Positions 34,101-44,055 of a stretch of DNA of 64,000 nt are shown here, piece by piece (position 1 is the first letter of the stretch; the number at the start of each line of letters is the position of its first letter). The notes below the pieces were generated by a model that worked only from the letters and a program-made list of their open reading frames with translations, was not told the DNA's origin and searched no databases. The DNA is from Apodemus sylvaticus (Eukaryota > Chordata > Mammalia > Rodentia > Muridae): assembly GCF_947179515.1 (NCBI RefSeq), contig NC_067482.1, forward strand, positions 74,666,811 to 74,730,810. Direction: 5' to 3'. Position numbers and translations under genes: made by a program.

Positions 34101-34983
34101 AGCACTGCTTTCATTGTGTCCCATAAATTTGGGTATGTTGTGTCTTCATTTTCATTAAATTCTAAAAAGTCTTTGATTTCTTTCTTTATTTCTTCCTTGA
34201 CCAAGGTATCATTGAGTAGAATATTGTTCAGTTTCCATGTGTATGTGGGATTTCTGTTGTTTTTGTTGCTATTGAAGACCACTTTTACCCCATAGTGATC
34301 TGATAGGAGGCATGCAATTATTTCGATCTTCTTATATTTGTTGAGGTCTGTCTTGTGACCAATTATATGATCGATTTTGGAGAAGGTACCATGAGGTGCT
34401 GAGAAAAAGGTATGTTATTTTTCTTTAGTATGAAATGTTCTATATATATCTGTTAAATCTAATTGGTCCAAAGCTTCAATTAGTTTCACTGTGTCCCTGT
34501 TTAGTTTCTGTTTTCCTGATCGGTCCATTGAGGAAAGTGCAGTGTTGAAGTCACCCACAATTATTGTGTTAGGTGCAATGTGTGCTTTGAGCTTTAGTAA
34601 AGTTTCTCATTATGAATGAGGGTGCCCTTACATTTGGAGCATAGATGTTCAGGATTGAGAGTTCTTCTTGGTGTATTTTTCCTTTGACCATCAAGAAGTG
34701 TCCCTCAGTGTCTCTTTTGATGACTTTAGGTTGAAAGTCAATTTTATCTGATATTAGAATGGCTACTCTGGCTTGTTTACTGAGACCATTTGCTTGTAAA
34801 ATTGTCTTCCAGCCTTTTACTCTAAGGTAGTGTTTGTCTTTGACACTGAGGTGTGTTTCCTGTATACAGCAAAATGTAGGGTCCTGTTTCCTTATCCAGT
34901 CTGTTAGTCTATGTCTTTTTATTGGGGAATTGAGTCCATTGATGTTGAGATATTAAGGAATAGTGATTATTACTTCCTGTCAT
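31181..34983 (-). pseudogene. LINE-1 ORF2 (endonuclease/reverse transcriptase), disrupted
   Basis: The first codon is at 34,983 (M-T-G-S-N-N...) and the normal terminal stop would be at 31,183-31,181. Remnants in order on the minus strand: endonuclease region 34,950-34,300 (frameshifted), linker 34,282-33,992, reverse transcriptase 33,718-32,891 with GFLPGRQGWF, the first catalytic Asp in SLDVEKAFD and RQGCPLSPYLFN, thumb region 32,894-32,307, then C-terminal pieces 32,285-31,944 and 31,561-31,268. Visible lesions are a 2-base loss in the LISLNING block near 34,948, a one-base loss that converts FADD to FAMI at about 32,899, and a Trp codon changed to TGA after ...KFLGK (31,268). Confidence 0.93.
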
Positions 34984-35045
34984 TTTTTATGTTAGTTTTT
35001 ATATTTGATTGGTTATCCTCTTTTGGTTTTGATGAAAGAAGGTTA

Positions 35046-36272
35046 CTATCTTGCTTTTTCCAGGGTGAAGTTTCCCTCCTTGTATTGGTGTTTTCCTCCT
35101 ATTATCCTTTGTAGGGCTGGGTTTGTGGAAAGATATTGGGTAAACTTGGTTTTGTCATGGAATATCTTAGTTTCTCCATCTATGGTGATTGAGAGTTTTT
35201 CTGGCTATAGAAGTTTTGGCTGGCATTTGTGTTCTCCTAAAGTCTGCATGAGATCTGCCCAGGATCTTCCAGTTTTCATAGTCTCTGGTGAGAAGTCTGC
35301 TGTGGTTCTGATAGGTCTTTCTTTATATGTTACTTGGTCTTTTTCTCTTACTGCCTTTAATATTCTTTCTTTGTTTAGTACATTTGGGGTTTTGATTATT
35401 ATGTGATTGGAGGTATTTCTGTTCTGGTCCAGTCTATTTGGAATTCTGTAGGCTTCTTGTATATTCATGGGCATCTTTCTCTTTAGGTTAGGGAAATTTT
35501 CTTCCATAATTTTGTTGAAGGTATTTGCTGGCCCTTTAAGTTGTAAATATTCACTCTCATCAATCCCTATAATTCTTAGATTTGGCCTTCTCATTGTGTC
35601 CTGGATTTCCTGGATGTTTTGGGTTACAAGCTTTTTGCATTTTGCATTTTCTTTGACTGTTGAGTCCATGGTTTCTATGGTATCTTTGGCATCTGAGATT
35701 CTTTCTTCTATCTCTTGTATTCTGTTGTTGATATTTGCATCTATGGCCCCTGATTTCGTCCCAAGGTTTTCTATCTCCAAAGTTGTCTCCCTTTGCAATT
35801 TCTTAGTTGTTTCTACTTTTGTTTTTAGATCCTGGATGGTTTTGCTTAGTTCCTTCATTTGCTTGTTTGTGTTTTCCTGTAATTCTTTAAGAGATTTTTG
35901 TGTTTCTTCTTTCATGACCTCAGCCTGTTGACCAAAGTTCTCCTGTATTTCTTTAAGTGACTTTTGCGTTTCCTCCTTATTGGCTTCTATCTTTTGACCC
36001 ATATTCTTCTGAATTTCTTTCAATGATTTTTGTGTTTCCCTTATAAGGGCTTCTAACTTTTGATCCATTTTCTCCTGAATTTCTTTAAGAGATTTATTTA
36101 TGTTCTTCATGTGTTCCTGTAACAGCATCATGACCAGTGATTTTAAATCCAAATCTTGTTTTTCTGGTGTGTTGGGGTATCCAGAACATGCTATTAATGG
36201 AGAATTGGGTTCAGATGCTGCCATATTGCCTTGATTTCTGTTAGTAACGTTCCTACATTTGCCTTTTGCCAT
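35046..36272 (-). pseudogene. LINE-1 ORF1 (nucleic-acid chaperone), premature stop
   Basis: Begins MAKGK at 36,272. Residues 60-147 are four 22-residue coiled-coil repeats of the form KSLKEIQ-x15 (35,832-36,095). The RRM-like part includes NIQEIQDTMRRPNLRIIGI, and the C-terminal domain starts with QEAYRIPNRLDQNRN, RILKAVREKDQVTYK and DFSPETMK. The frame is stopped by TAG at 35,207-35,205 after ...KCQPKLL, where an aromatic residue is usual. The same frame stays open for another 52 codons to the expected stop at 35,048-35,046. The interrupted protein would be about 408 residues, longer than the roughly 357-371 of well-studied mouse ORF1p, because of the repeats. Confidence 0.94.
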
Positions 36273-36559
36273 CTAGTTTTCACTGGTGTTTGTTGGTCTT
36301 GTTGTCAATGCCAGACTCACCAGTGCAAGCTGCCTCTTCCTAGCTGGCCTCTGGGTGTATAGCCGGCCTCCCGCACTGCCTGGAGATGGGGCGCTGTGGC
36401 CGAGACCGTTGTCTGTTCCCCATCCAGAGATGGAGACCGGAAGTCTCTTGCCAGAGGCCTCCGGACTGGATCCTCTGCTCTGCAGGGCCGGACTCACCAG
36501 TGCAAGCTGCCTCTTCCTAGCTGGCCTCTGTGTGTACAGCTGGCTTCCTGCACTGCTTC
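36273..36559 (-). promoter_or_regulatory. LINE-1 5' UTR with two monomer copies
   Basis: The block gactcaccagtgcaagctg...cctagctggcctctg occurs at 36,314 and again at 36,491, a 177-bp period. The outer copy is truncated at the insertion point (36,556). Monomer-type 5' UTRs are promoters in mouse L1. Monomer class is not assigned: the period is shorter than the usual roughly 206-208 bp of A/F monomers. Confidence 0.85.
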
Positions 36560-36574
36560 CTCACAGGCTTTTCT
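36560..36574. repeat. Right target-site duplication of the LINE-1
   Basis: ctcacaggcttttct, identical to 30,233-30,247. It marks the 5' side of the antisense element. Three extra bases (ttc, 36,557-36,559) lie between it and the monomer sequence. Confidence 0.93.
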
Positions 36575-36645
36575 GCCTCTGAGGTCGTTGGGCTTTGTGT
36601 CTTCTTTGTTTTTTTTCCCTTGTGTCCTCCCTGAGTCAGTGAGTC

Positions 36646-36872
36646 AAGACTGCCTGTGGGAGCCGGGCGGTGGTGCTGCACGCCTGTAATCCCAGCACTC
36701 TGGGAGGCAGAGGCAGGCGGATTTCTGAGTTCGAGGTCAGCCTGGTCTACAGAGTGAGTTCCAGGACAGCCATGGCTACACAGAGAAACCCTGTCTTGAA
36801 AAAACCAAATCCAAAAAACCTAAAAAAAAACCAAACCTAAAAAAAAAAAAAAAAAAAAGACTGCCTGTGGGA
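36646..36872 (+). mobile_element. B1 SINE with target-site duplication
   Basis: The body (36,662-36,856) is a mouse-type B1: 'gccgggcggtggtgctgc', 'gtaatcccagcactctggg', 'gcggatttctgagttcgagg', 'gagttccaggacagcc', ending in a CCAAA-rich and then pure A tail. The 16-bp sequence aagactgcctgtggga is repeated perfectly at 36,646-36,661 and 36,857-36,872. Recent insertion. Confidence 0.96.
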
Positions 36873-37557
36873 ATTTCTCTTCTGTTCTCTGAGCTCAGCT
36901 GACACTCAGGTGACAGGGAACTTCTTCTCCATGCATGGCCCTATTTTTTCTTCTTCCCCTTCTTCTTCCCCCAGGATGTAGTAGCAAATGGCTACCCCCA
37001 CTGATAGGAATCCCTCACCTGTTCAAAGTGCCAATCTCCCCACCCCAGTGGGGAGAAGGAGGCTCCTCCCTGTGTTGGGGTTGGGAACATTTCTAGATGG
37101 GACTTCCCTGGGTGGGAAGATTCAGCAGCTCTGAAAGCCCTGCTGAAGGAAAGGACTGGTCCCCCAGGAGGCTGTGACATTCCTCTTGCAAGCCTGGGAT
37201 CCTTCTGGCCTCCAGGCTGGGTCTCTTTGCCTACTCTAAAGGACAGAGAATGGCTGACCATTCAGGCAGATGGTCTAAGAGCGACTGACAAGGTTGGCTG
37301 TGGAGTGGTGAGGAATGCTGTCTCTGGGTCACATCTGTGTCACTGAGGTGGGAACAGTGTCACTGTGCTCCTAGATGAGGGAAACAGCTTTAGCGACTGA
37401 CCCATGTACCCAGCCCCGTGTTTGCTTTTCTATGGCTGGGTTCACAGGGTCTGGTGACATCACCACTCCCTAAGTTCTGTTAGAGATGCCACCACCCTGG
37501 TCTCCTCTACACTCCATTAAGGGCACATTCAGGTTTGTGAAGATGAGTTTAGGTGCT
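36873..37557. other. Intronic unique sequence
   Basis: Short CTTCTT-rich stretch at 36,945-36,975, otherwise nothing recognised. Confidence 0.45.
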
Positions 37558-37965
37558 GTACTGGTTTAATTTTAATGTCAACTTGACACAAGCTAGAGTC
37601 ATTTGGGAAGAGGTACTTCCAGCTGGCCAAGCCTCCATATGACCGGCCTATAGGCAAGTCCGTAGTTTGTTTTCTTAATTAGTGATTGATATGGGAGGGC
37701 TCAGCCCATTGTGCGGGGGCGGGGGATGCCATCCCTGGACAGGTGGTTCTGGGGGTGTATAACAAAGACTGAGCAACCCAGGGAGTGAAAACCAATAAGC
37801 AGTGTTCCTCCATGGCTTCTTTCCTTTCCTGCCTTGAGTTCCTGCCCTGACTTTCCTTCAGTGATGGACGACGATCTGAGAGTTGTAAATGGAAATAAAT
37901 CTCCCCAGGTTGCCTTTGGTTATGGTGTTCCTTCAAATGGCAATAGAAACCCTAACTGAGACGGG
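37558..37965 (+). repeat. Abundant rodent interspersed repeat (family not named)
   Basis: Landmarks 'aatgtcaacttgacacaag', 'ctagagtcatttgggaagag', 'ttaattagtgattgatatggg', 'cagtgttcctccatggc', 'aatggaaataaatctcccc' and terminal 'aatagaaaccctaactgag' are the ordered landmarks of a very common rodent repeat of about 400 bp. It looks like the reverse-oriented relative of the copy at 29,172. I do not assign a library name. Confidence 0.75.
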
Positions 37966-40900
37966 GACTGAGGGAACAGTGGTGGCAACGATGAAGCCAC
38001 TGTCCCACGCATCTCCGGCCTCGGCATGGAGGACTTGAGGGTCTGAGTCGGGGCCTTGAGGTACCTTTGGGATGGTCCATGGAGGGTCTGGGCTCTGGCA
38101 AAACTGATGAGGAAGGAGGGGCAGGGAGATGGGTCAGAGGAGGGTGGGCACGCCCTGGTGACACTGCCACAGCAGCCGGGGAGGCTGTAGTAGTCTGAGC
38201 CAGTGCGGGGCTGCCCCTCTGGGCTCCTCTCTGGGTGCTGCTGGTTGCAGGGGCCAAGCTCTGGTGCTCTAGTTGGTGAGTGGCAGGTGGCCTCATTATG
38301 CACCGCCTGGGCAGTCCAGGATGCCCATTCATTCTTTTTATCTTCTCTACAGCCCCCCAGGGTTCCCATCCAAACTCTTCATTTGCTTCTCTGCCAAGCC
38401 AAGCAGCTAAGACCTTTAGCCTTAGCGGCTTTCTTGGACCTGGATCTGTCCTGGGCTTTGCATAATGTGTAACCAAGCCCCCAACCCCCAGCCCGTACCA
38501 GCTGCTGGTACCTCTGCAGGAGGATGCCCTGCTGTGAGCTGCCTGCCTGCTCTTCCTCATCCGGTTGGCTCAGCTCTGAGCTACTGTGGGCTACTGTGAA
38601 CTCCCAACTGTAGTGCTGTGGCTGACTCAGGGCCTCAGTCCATGTCTGCCCAGAGAACTGAGAGGCATCAGCAGAGCCAGGGCCAAGATCCAGGACAGGC
38701 AGAGTCCTGGTGACTTGTGGGGCCAACACTGAAACCACCCTGTGCCAGATCTTCTCTGCTTCCTCTGGTGTACGTTAACTGAGGCCAGGAACCTGACTTT
38801 AGTGCCTGTCTGTGCAATCATGGCCTCCCTGGTGGTTATCCCAGCTAGGAATAGGTATGGCCCCCTTTCCCCAGGCAGAGAGAGATGTCTCCAGGTGCCC
38901 ATAGGAGACACAGCACTTTGACAGTAGGAATGGCCTGGAAGAGTCATGGCTAGGTGAGCCTGCTGGAGCAGGGGCAGCTCTGGGCAGCCCCGAGTCTGGG
39001 CAAGCTCCTTGCTGGTGTGTACAGTCACTCAGTGTCTGCACTGTTGGCTGAACTCTGTTCCCTCAGTCTCTTTCTGCCTTCTGCCATTGGATGAAGGGCT
39101 CCCTGGGATCTGATCATCACAGTTCTGGGCTTTACGCAGTGAAGAAGGGGCTGCTCTGGGCCAGGCTGGCAGGAGGAACATGGCAGGAGATGTTAGACTG
39201 GGAAGTGGGAAGGAAATTCTGAGGGCTGAGAGCTGGACTCTGTGGTGGGACAGACATGGGTCCTGCTGGCCTCCTCCTGCCCCCCCCCCCCCCAGTGATT
39301 CCTCTGAGCCTCAATGCCTCTTGAGGATCTAGATTCAGAGTGACAGGGAGGTCCTCACTCAATGGATGGTGGCCCTGTGCTGGCCTCTGGGAAGTACTCC
39401 ACACATCTCTATGGTCATTGCTCTTGATGTGGCCCACACCACACTCTGCCAGTGCTCAAGTGTGTCTACTGTGCAGTCAGTGAGTGGGCAGAAATGGATC
39501 TGGTGAGAGGCCAGGTTCTGTTAGAACCTGCAGAAAAGACCTTGAATCTGGCACCGTGAAGACTCTGATTCCAGAATAGGCAGCGAATATCTGAGATATG
39601 CCGCTCTGGCTAAGGTCACCACTCAAAGACCAAGCCTGGTCCTTTTAGCCCTGAAGTCAGTCTCTGTGTCTGCAAAGACATCTCTGGATGCCACGGATAT
39701 GGGGTAGGTGGGCAGCCCTCAGGGTCTGGTCCCTGTTGCAAATCGGGTGGGTTTTACCACCTGGGTCTGCGGGCACCTGCAGTGGGGAGCCCTCGGTGGC
39801 TGGCATGGGAGGCCCAGATGGAAGTGCAAGCCCTGAAGCAGAGACCTGCAGAGCCGAGAGGTGGCTGGCTGGATGCCACAGCCGCAGTTTGTGACAGGTT
39901 GTGTTGTCACTGCCATCACCGAGTTTACAGACAGGCGTAGGCACTGCTGAGCCCACAGGATGGATCGCACATCCAGAATTCTTTCTTGGGCTCCTGTCTG
40001 TGAGAGGCATCCATCCAGGGGCTGAGGGTGGGGCGGCAAGCAAAACCAGTAAGGTCCTGTTCTAAACAGGATCCAAACAAGATGGGGCAGTAAACACACA
40101 CTTGTTCACATGTACCTGTGCACTGCCATGTGTATACAGTAGTCACACATGTACACTTATGTAGCCACATGTCAGTGTACACACATGTGTGTGCAATGGA
40201 GGCAGACCAGGGAGGGAGGAGTTTGTGGGCGTGGATTAAATTGACTTTTTCAATAAGGAGTCCAGAGAAGGTCTTATTATAAAGGGACCAGGGAATTCTG
40301 TGAGGGAACAGAGGGGCTGGGGGCGGGGGAGTCTGGGGCCCAGCATTACAGGCAGCAGAGCAGTAGGTTCAGAGACTCTGAGGTAGCCATGTATTTAGGG
40401 GTACGATTGCCAATGGTGTGTCTGTTGTTAACAGGGTGGTGAGCTGGTGAGAGGGTTTCCCTGCCAGGAGATGCCAGACAGCAGGGCAGCTGGCCCAGGT
40501 GAGGGCACACCTGGCTTCCACTGATGCCCAACAGTCATTGTGGTTTAGATTCTAATCCAGGCTGACTTCCCTCAGAGATAAGATGCTTCTAGTATGATTT
40601 AGATGGAGACCTAGCCTTGGGGAACTTGCAAGGTTCGGCTAGGGGCCAGACTCATCTGTGAAGGGCAAGAGGGTGGTGCCTGGTTCAGTTAGCTCACGAC
40701 TGCTTGCCTCTGTGATACACAGTTGCAGATGGCTATATTTAGTTCCTGGCAGAAGCAACAGAGGAGTCCACTGCCTCGAGTCCAGCCAGGAACAGAAATA
40801 GAAATTGAAGTTTCTGCTGAGCTACAAGATAACAAGATGATTTCCACCGTTCTCTTTAGTAAATCCAACTTTAACAGAATTGATTGCAATAAAAATAGAT

Positions 40901-41329
40901 GGCCTTTCACGACGCTGGAGAAAGCCCGCAGTCCAAAGGGATTCCTGCTTCAAACCGTTTTCCTTTGTGATTGCGAAAGGGGCTTTCGCTTCCAGCAGCA
41001 TTGTGGGCCAACAGCAGACCTCTCTAGAAGAGATGCCCATGGCTGCTGACCTCTGCCCACCATAGCTGTCTTTCTAGGAGGACCCCACCCTTTTCTGCCT
41101 TCACAGCTGTGGCAGGAACAAAACCTGAGTCCCTGACTCCATGGCCTGGTTCCAATCTCAGCATTAGGGTGGGTAATGCTTCGTCAGTCTAGCCAGGTCT
41201 CACAAACACCTGCCATGGGCAGGTGTGTGCTCCAGGGCCACTCCCGGGCTGTGTGAGCAAACCGTGTGTTCACCCCCCACCCCCAGGGGAAGCCACTAGT
41301 GAGGAGAGAGGGTGCAATTCAATGACTTA
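37966..41329. other. Intronic unique sequence; candidate conserved block at about 40,720-41,040
   Basis: No gene recognised. A poly-C run of about 14 lies near 39,282-39,294. The block at 40,720-41,040 (gctatatttagttcctgg ... gaaaggggctttcgcttcc) is unusually free of repeats and contains a 108-codon frame with no recognisable protein. It could be a conserved non-coding element. This is a guess from sequence texture. Confidence 0.35.
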
Positions 41330-41440
41330 CTGTTGAACCTCTGTTTTCCCATCTGTAGAGTGGGAATAACCTCAGTATGCTGAAATCCTGTGTCAAATGC
41401 CTCACTGGACCACAAGAGGATGTACCTGGAGATCCAGTCA
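41330..41440 (+). repeat. MIR remnant
   Basis: 'cctctgttttcccatctgtagagtgggaataac' is the MIR core in sense orientation, followed by a degenerate 3' part. Confidence 0.6.
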
Positions 41441-41610
41441 CTCAGATCTTCTTCTAGGGGAATTTCTTCGAGGCTAGCAGGATAGGTTCATAATCTGTAC
41501 CTTTGCTTCGTAAGCCAGGCTGGCCTTGCTCTCTTGCCCTACTCTGTGCCACCCCTGGCTGCCTAGGCTGGTATTGGAGGCAGGTGCAGACACATCCGTG
41601 CTGACAATAT

Positions 41611-41700
41611 GTGGTTTTCTTTTCTTTTCTTTTCTATTCTTTTCTTTTCTTTTCTTTGCTTTTCTTTGCTTTGCTTTGCTTTGCTTTTTCTCTTTTTGTC
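41611..41700 (+). repeat. (TTTTC)n / (TTTGC)n pentanucleotide array
   Basis: ttttc units (with one ttcta interruption) pass into ttttctttgc and then ttgct units, a compound pyrimidine-rich array of about 80 bp. Confidence 0.93.
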
Positions 41701-42139
41701 ATTATTAGACTCAGCCAGCAAAAGTAGTGGGTCCAAGACTAAAATCCTGGTGGGCCCCCCCCCCCCCAGACTCAGAATAGTTTCTCAGGCTCTGCAGGAA
41801 AAGACAAGGAAAGACAAGTGGCTGTGTTTGCAGGAGCAAGATGAAGTTATCATCACATTCTTCCGTAAGCAAGCTGACCTAGGAAGAATAAACAGCGATT
41901 TTATTAAATTTTGGGTGCTGGGACTTGAATTGAGAGGGTTTAATTAGATGTAATTAGAAGAGGCCGAGGGGTGTTGCTGTGGAGCTCACACAGGGGCCCC
42001 GGGTACCAGCTGCTGCCATTCTAGATCCCAGTGCTCATGAAAAGTCACAGGTGTGTTGGTCACTATCCTCTCAGGAAGCCAAGGCACTGCTGGTGAAGGA
42101 GCTAGTGAGGGAAGAGCCACAGGCAGACCATCCCTTCGA

Positions 42140-42373
42140 CATGGCCACTGAGGAGTGTCGCTGACAGAGCGGCTGGGTTGTACTTGGGTTGTAACCTGGG
42201 GTGAGTACGCGAAGGATGGACCTAGCACCGCGCAGCATGGAGCACCACCGAGCACGAAGCCGGGCAGGGCGTGGCCACTGAGGGGTGTTGCTGACACAGA
42301 GCGGCTGAGTTGTACTTGGGATGTAACTGGGGAGCGGCTGAGTTGTACTTGGGATGTAACCTGGGGTGAGTAC
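42140..42373 (+). repeat. Local triplication of a 40-70 bp segment
   Basis: Copy A 42,140-42,208, copy B 42,270-42,330 and copy C 42,332-42,373 share gagcggctgrgttgtacttgg and gtaacctgggg. A and B also share the preceding 'tggccactgagg.gtgt.gctgacasag'. A and C both end in the identical gtaacctggggtgagtac. Copy B passes directly into C, which indicates unequal exchange or slippage. Confidence 0.9.
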
Positions 42374-42846
42374 GGGGAGCAAGGAGCACAGAGCAGGAGT
42401 GGGGCGGGGCGGCGTGGGTGAAGCGGAAGTTGGGCTTGGGCACACCGCCTGTGTTGTTAAATAGCTAAACCAGGGGCCGAGGGCTTCCTCCTGAGCCTGA
42501 CTGGATTTGATCCCTTCTCCCTCTGCTCAGCCCTATGCTTCAGGAAGGGACCTCCCCACCCCCAGTGCTAACAGCCCGAGCCCTCTCAGCTCCTCTCTGA
42601 GGTTTGCTCTGGCCCTCTGGCCATACTCCATATGACCTGACCTGAGACCAAGGGACTCTCTGGCAGACTCTGGAGATTCTGGCCGTCCTTAGCCAGAGCC
42701 ATCACTGTCTCGCCACTTCTGGGTTTTCTTGCTTTACGGAGCAGATTGAGAGGATTGCCTGTGTGCAGCTCACTCACTCTGCTTTAGTCAGTCCAGAACG
42801 CCGATTCCTTGGTGTCACCCATATTCCCTGCGCAGACTTCCCTGGA

Positions 42847-42857
42847 CACACACACTT

Positions 42858-42895
<38 letters not shown>

Positions 42896-42951
42896 GGACA
42901 CACACACACACACACACACCTGGACACACACACACACACACACACACACGC
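42847..42951 (+). repeat. (CA)n array interrupted by cctggaca
   Basis: Three pure (CA)n runs separated by 'cctggacacacac' spacers, with a related 'cttggacac' before the first run. The spacer resembles the unique sequence just upstream (ccctggacacacac), so the array grew by duplicating its own flank. Confidence 0.95.
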
Positions 42952-43829
42952 AGAGTCATCTCAGAAGCCTGTCTCCTAGGTGACTCTAAATCCTGCCCAC
43001 TTGACAGTGAAGATGAACAGTCACACAGTGGCTGGTCCTCACTCCCAGGGGCTCTGAGCCCGAGGCAGTAGTAGCTCTGAGCTCTAGAAAAAGGCCAGAG
43101 CTCAGCCATGAAGGGCCTATGACAGGATAGTGGTTGCAAGGTGCCTTGCCTGGGAAGCTCACCCACCTTCCTGGAAACCTCCAGGCTCCTGGCCAATGGC
43201 TACCCTAGAGACCTGTGCTTCTCCTTCTGATTTTGTCTTCTGGGAGGAGTTCTGTTTTCTCTCAATCTTCCTGACCTCATGCCCCGACCTCTGACCCCCC
43301 ACCAAAGTGCACTATTCTCAGGCTGCAAACCTTGGGATCCCCAAGGGACTTAATGGAGATAGTAAGGGGTAAGAACAGCCTTTTGGGAGTGGTCTTGGGC
43401 AGGACCTGCATGTGGCCCTGGAAGCCAGTAAAAGAGAAAGCAGAGGCTCTGCTGAGAAGCTCTGAATAGACCATTTGCCCTTTCCCTTGTTAGGAGTGAG
43501 ACAAGGGAGGAAGGAGGCTCCCCTTTGATGTCTTTGTCTTTTGAAGTGAAAAGCTCAGAGATTCATCACCGAGGGTGGGTAGCTGCCTTACCTGTCCCTA
43601 CTCACTGAAACTGCCTTGGTGCAGGTGGGCATTTTGGGCCTGCTTTGTACCCGGCCACTGTGGGCAGGATGGGGAATTTTGGTGCCACAAGAGAGGACCC
43701 AGTGTCCTAGTGGGTGTGAACTTCTCTTTCAGCTCTGGCCTCTAACTGGGGACACTGTGTGTTCTGGGTTGTGGTAATGGTTCTATTCCCTCCCATAATG
43801 AGGTACTCACCCCAAAAGTAGAATGTAAA
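42952..43829. other. Intronic unique sequence
   Basis: Nothing recognised. Confidence 0.45.
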
Positions 43830-44055
43830 AGTGTGTGGTGTAGTTAATTTAGTAGAGCATCTGCGAGGCTCTGGGTTCAATCCCCCGTACTGCATAAAAA
43901 CAGGTCTGGTGGAGTGTGCCTGCCTGTGGGAAGGGGAGGCAGGAGGACCAGAAATTCAAAGTCAGCCTTAGCTACCTAGCTAGTGTGAGGCCATCCTGGG
44001 CTACATGAAACCTCGTTTAAAAAGAAGACAAACAAACAAACAAGAAAGCAGAGAG
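43830..44055 (+). mobile_element. B4 SINE (ID-like head fused to B1-like body)
   Basis: The left part (43,835-43,900) is ID/tRNA-Ala-like: 'gtgtagttaatttagtagagcatc...gttcaatccccc'. It is followed by an A-tract and a B1-like body: 'tctggtggagtgtgcctgcc', 'gaggcaggaggaccagaaattcaaagtcagcc', 'ggccatcctgggctacatgaaacc', then a CAAA tail. This ID-plus-B1 structure defines B4. Old and diverged. Confidence 0.82.

Larger units (their letters stand above)
30248..36559 (-). mobile_element. Full-length LINE-1, antisense to Sorcs2, inactivated, with 3' extra sequence
   Basis: A 6.3-kb unit between identical 15-bp duplications. Read on the minus strand it has a GC-rich 5' UTR with monomer-type repeats (36,559-36,273), ORF1 (36,272-35,046, with a premature stop), ORF2 (about 34,983-31,181, frameshifted), a 3' UTR ending at an AATAAA and A-rich tract near 30,940-30,920, then about 640 bp of tandem AT-rich sequence and terminal A-tracts (T-runs at 30,247-30,261 and 30,267-30,282 on the + strand). 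The two-monomer 5' end shows it is essentially full length. Antisense orientation relative to the host gene is the usual tolerated one. Both ORFs are broken, so it cannot move autonomously. Confidence 0.95.

Noticed and set aside
35467..35931. 154-codon + strand ORF with hydrophobic Ser/Phe-rich sequence
   Set aside because: Exact antisense of the L1 ORF1 coiled-coil and RRM region, so an antisense shadow.
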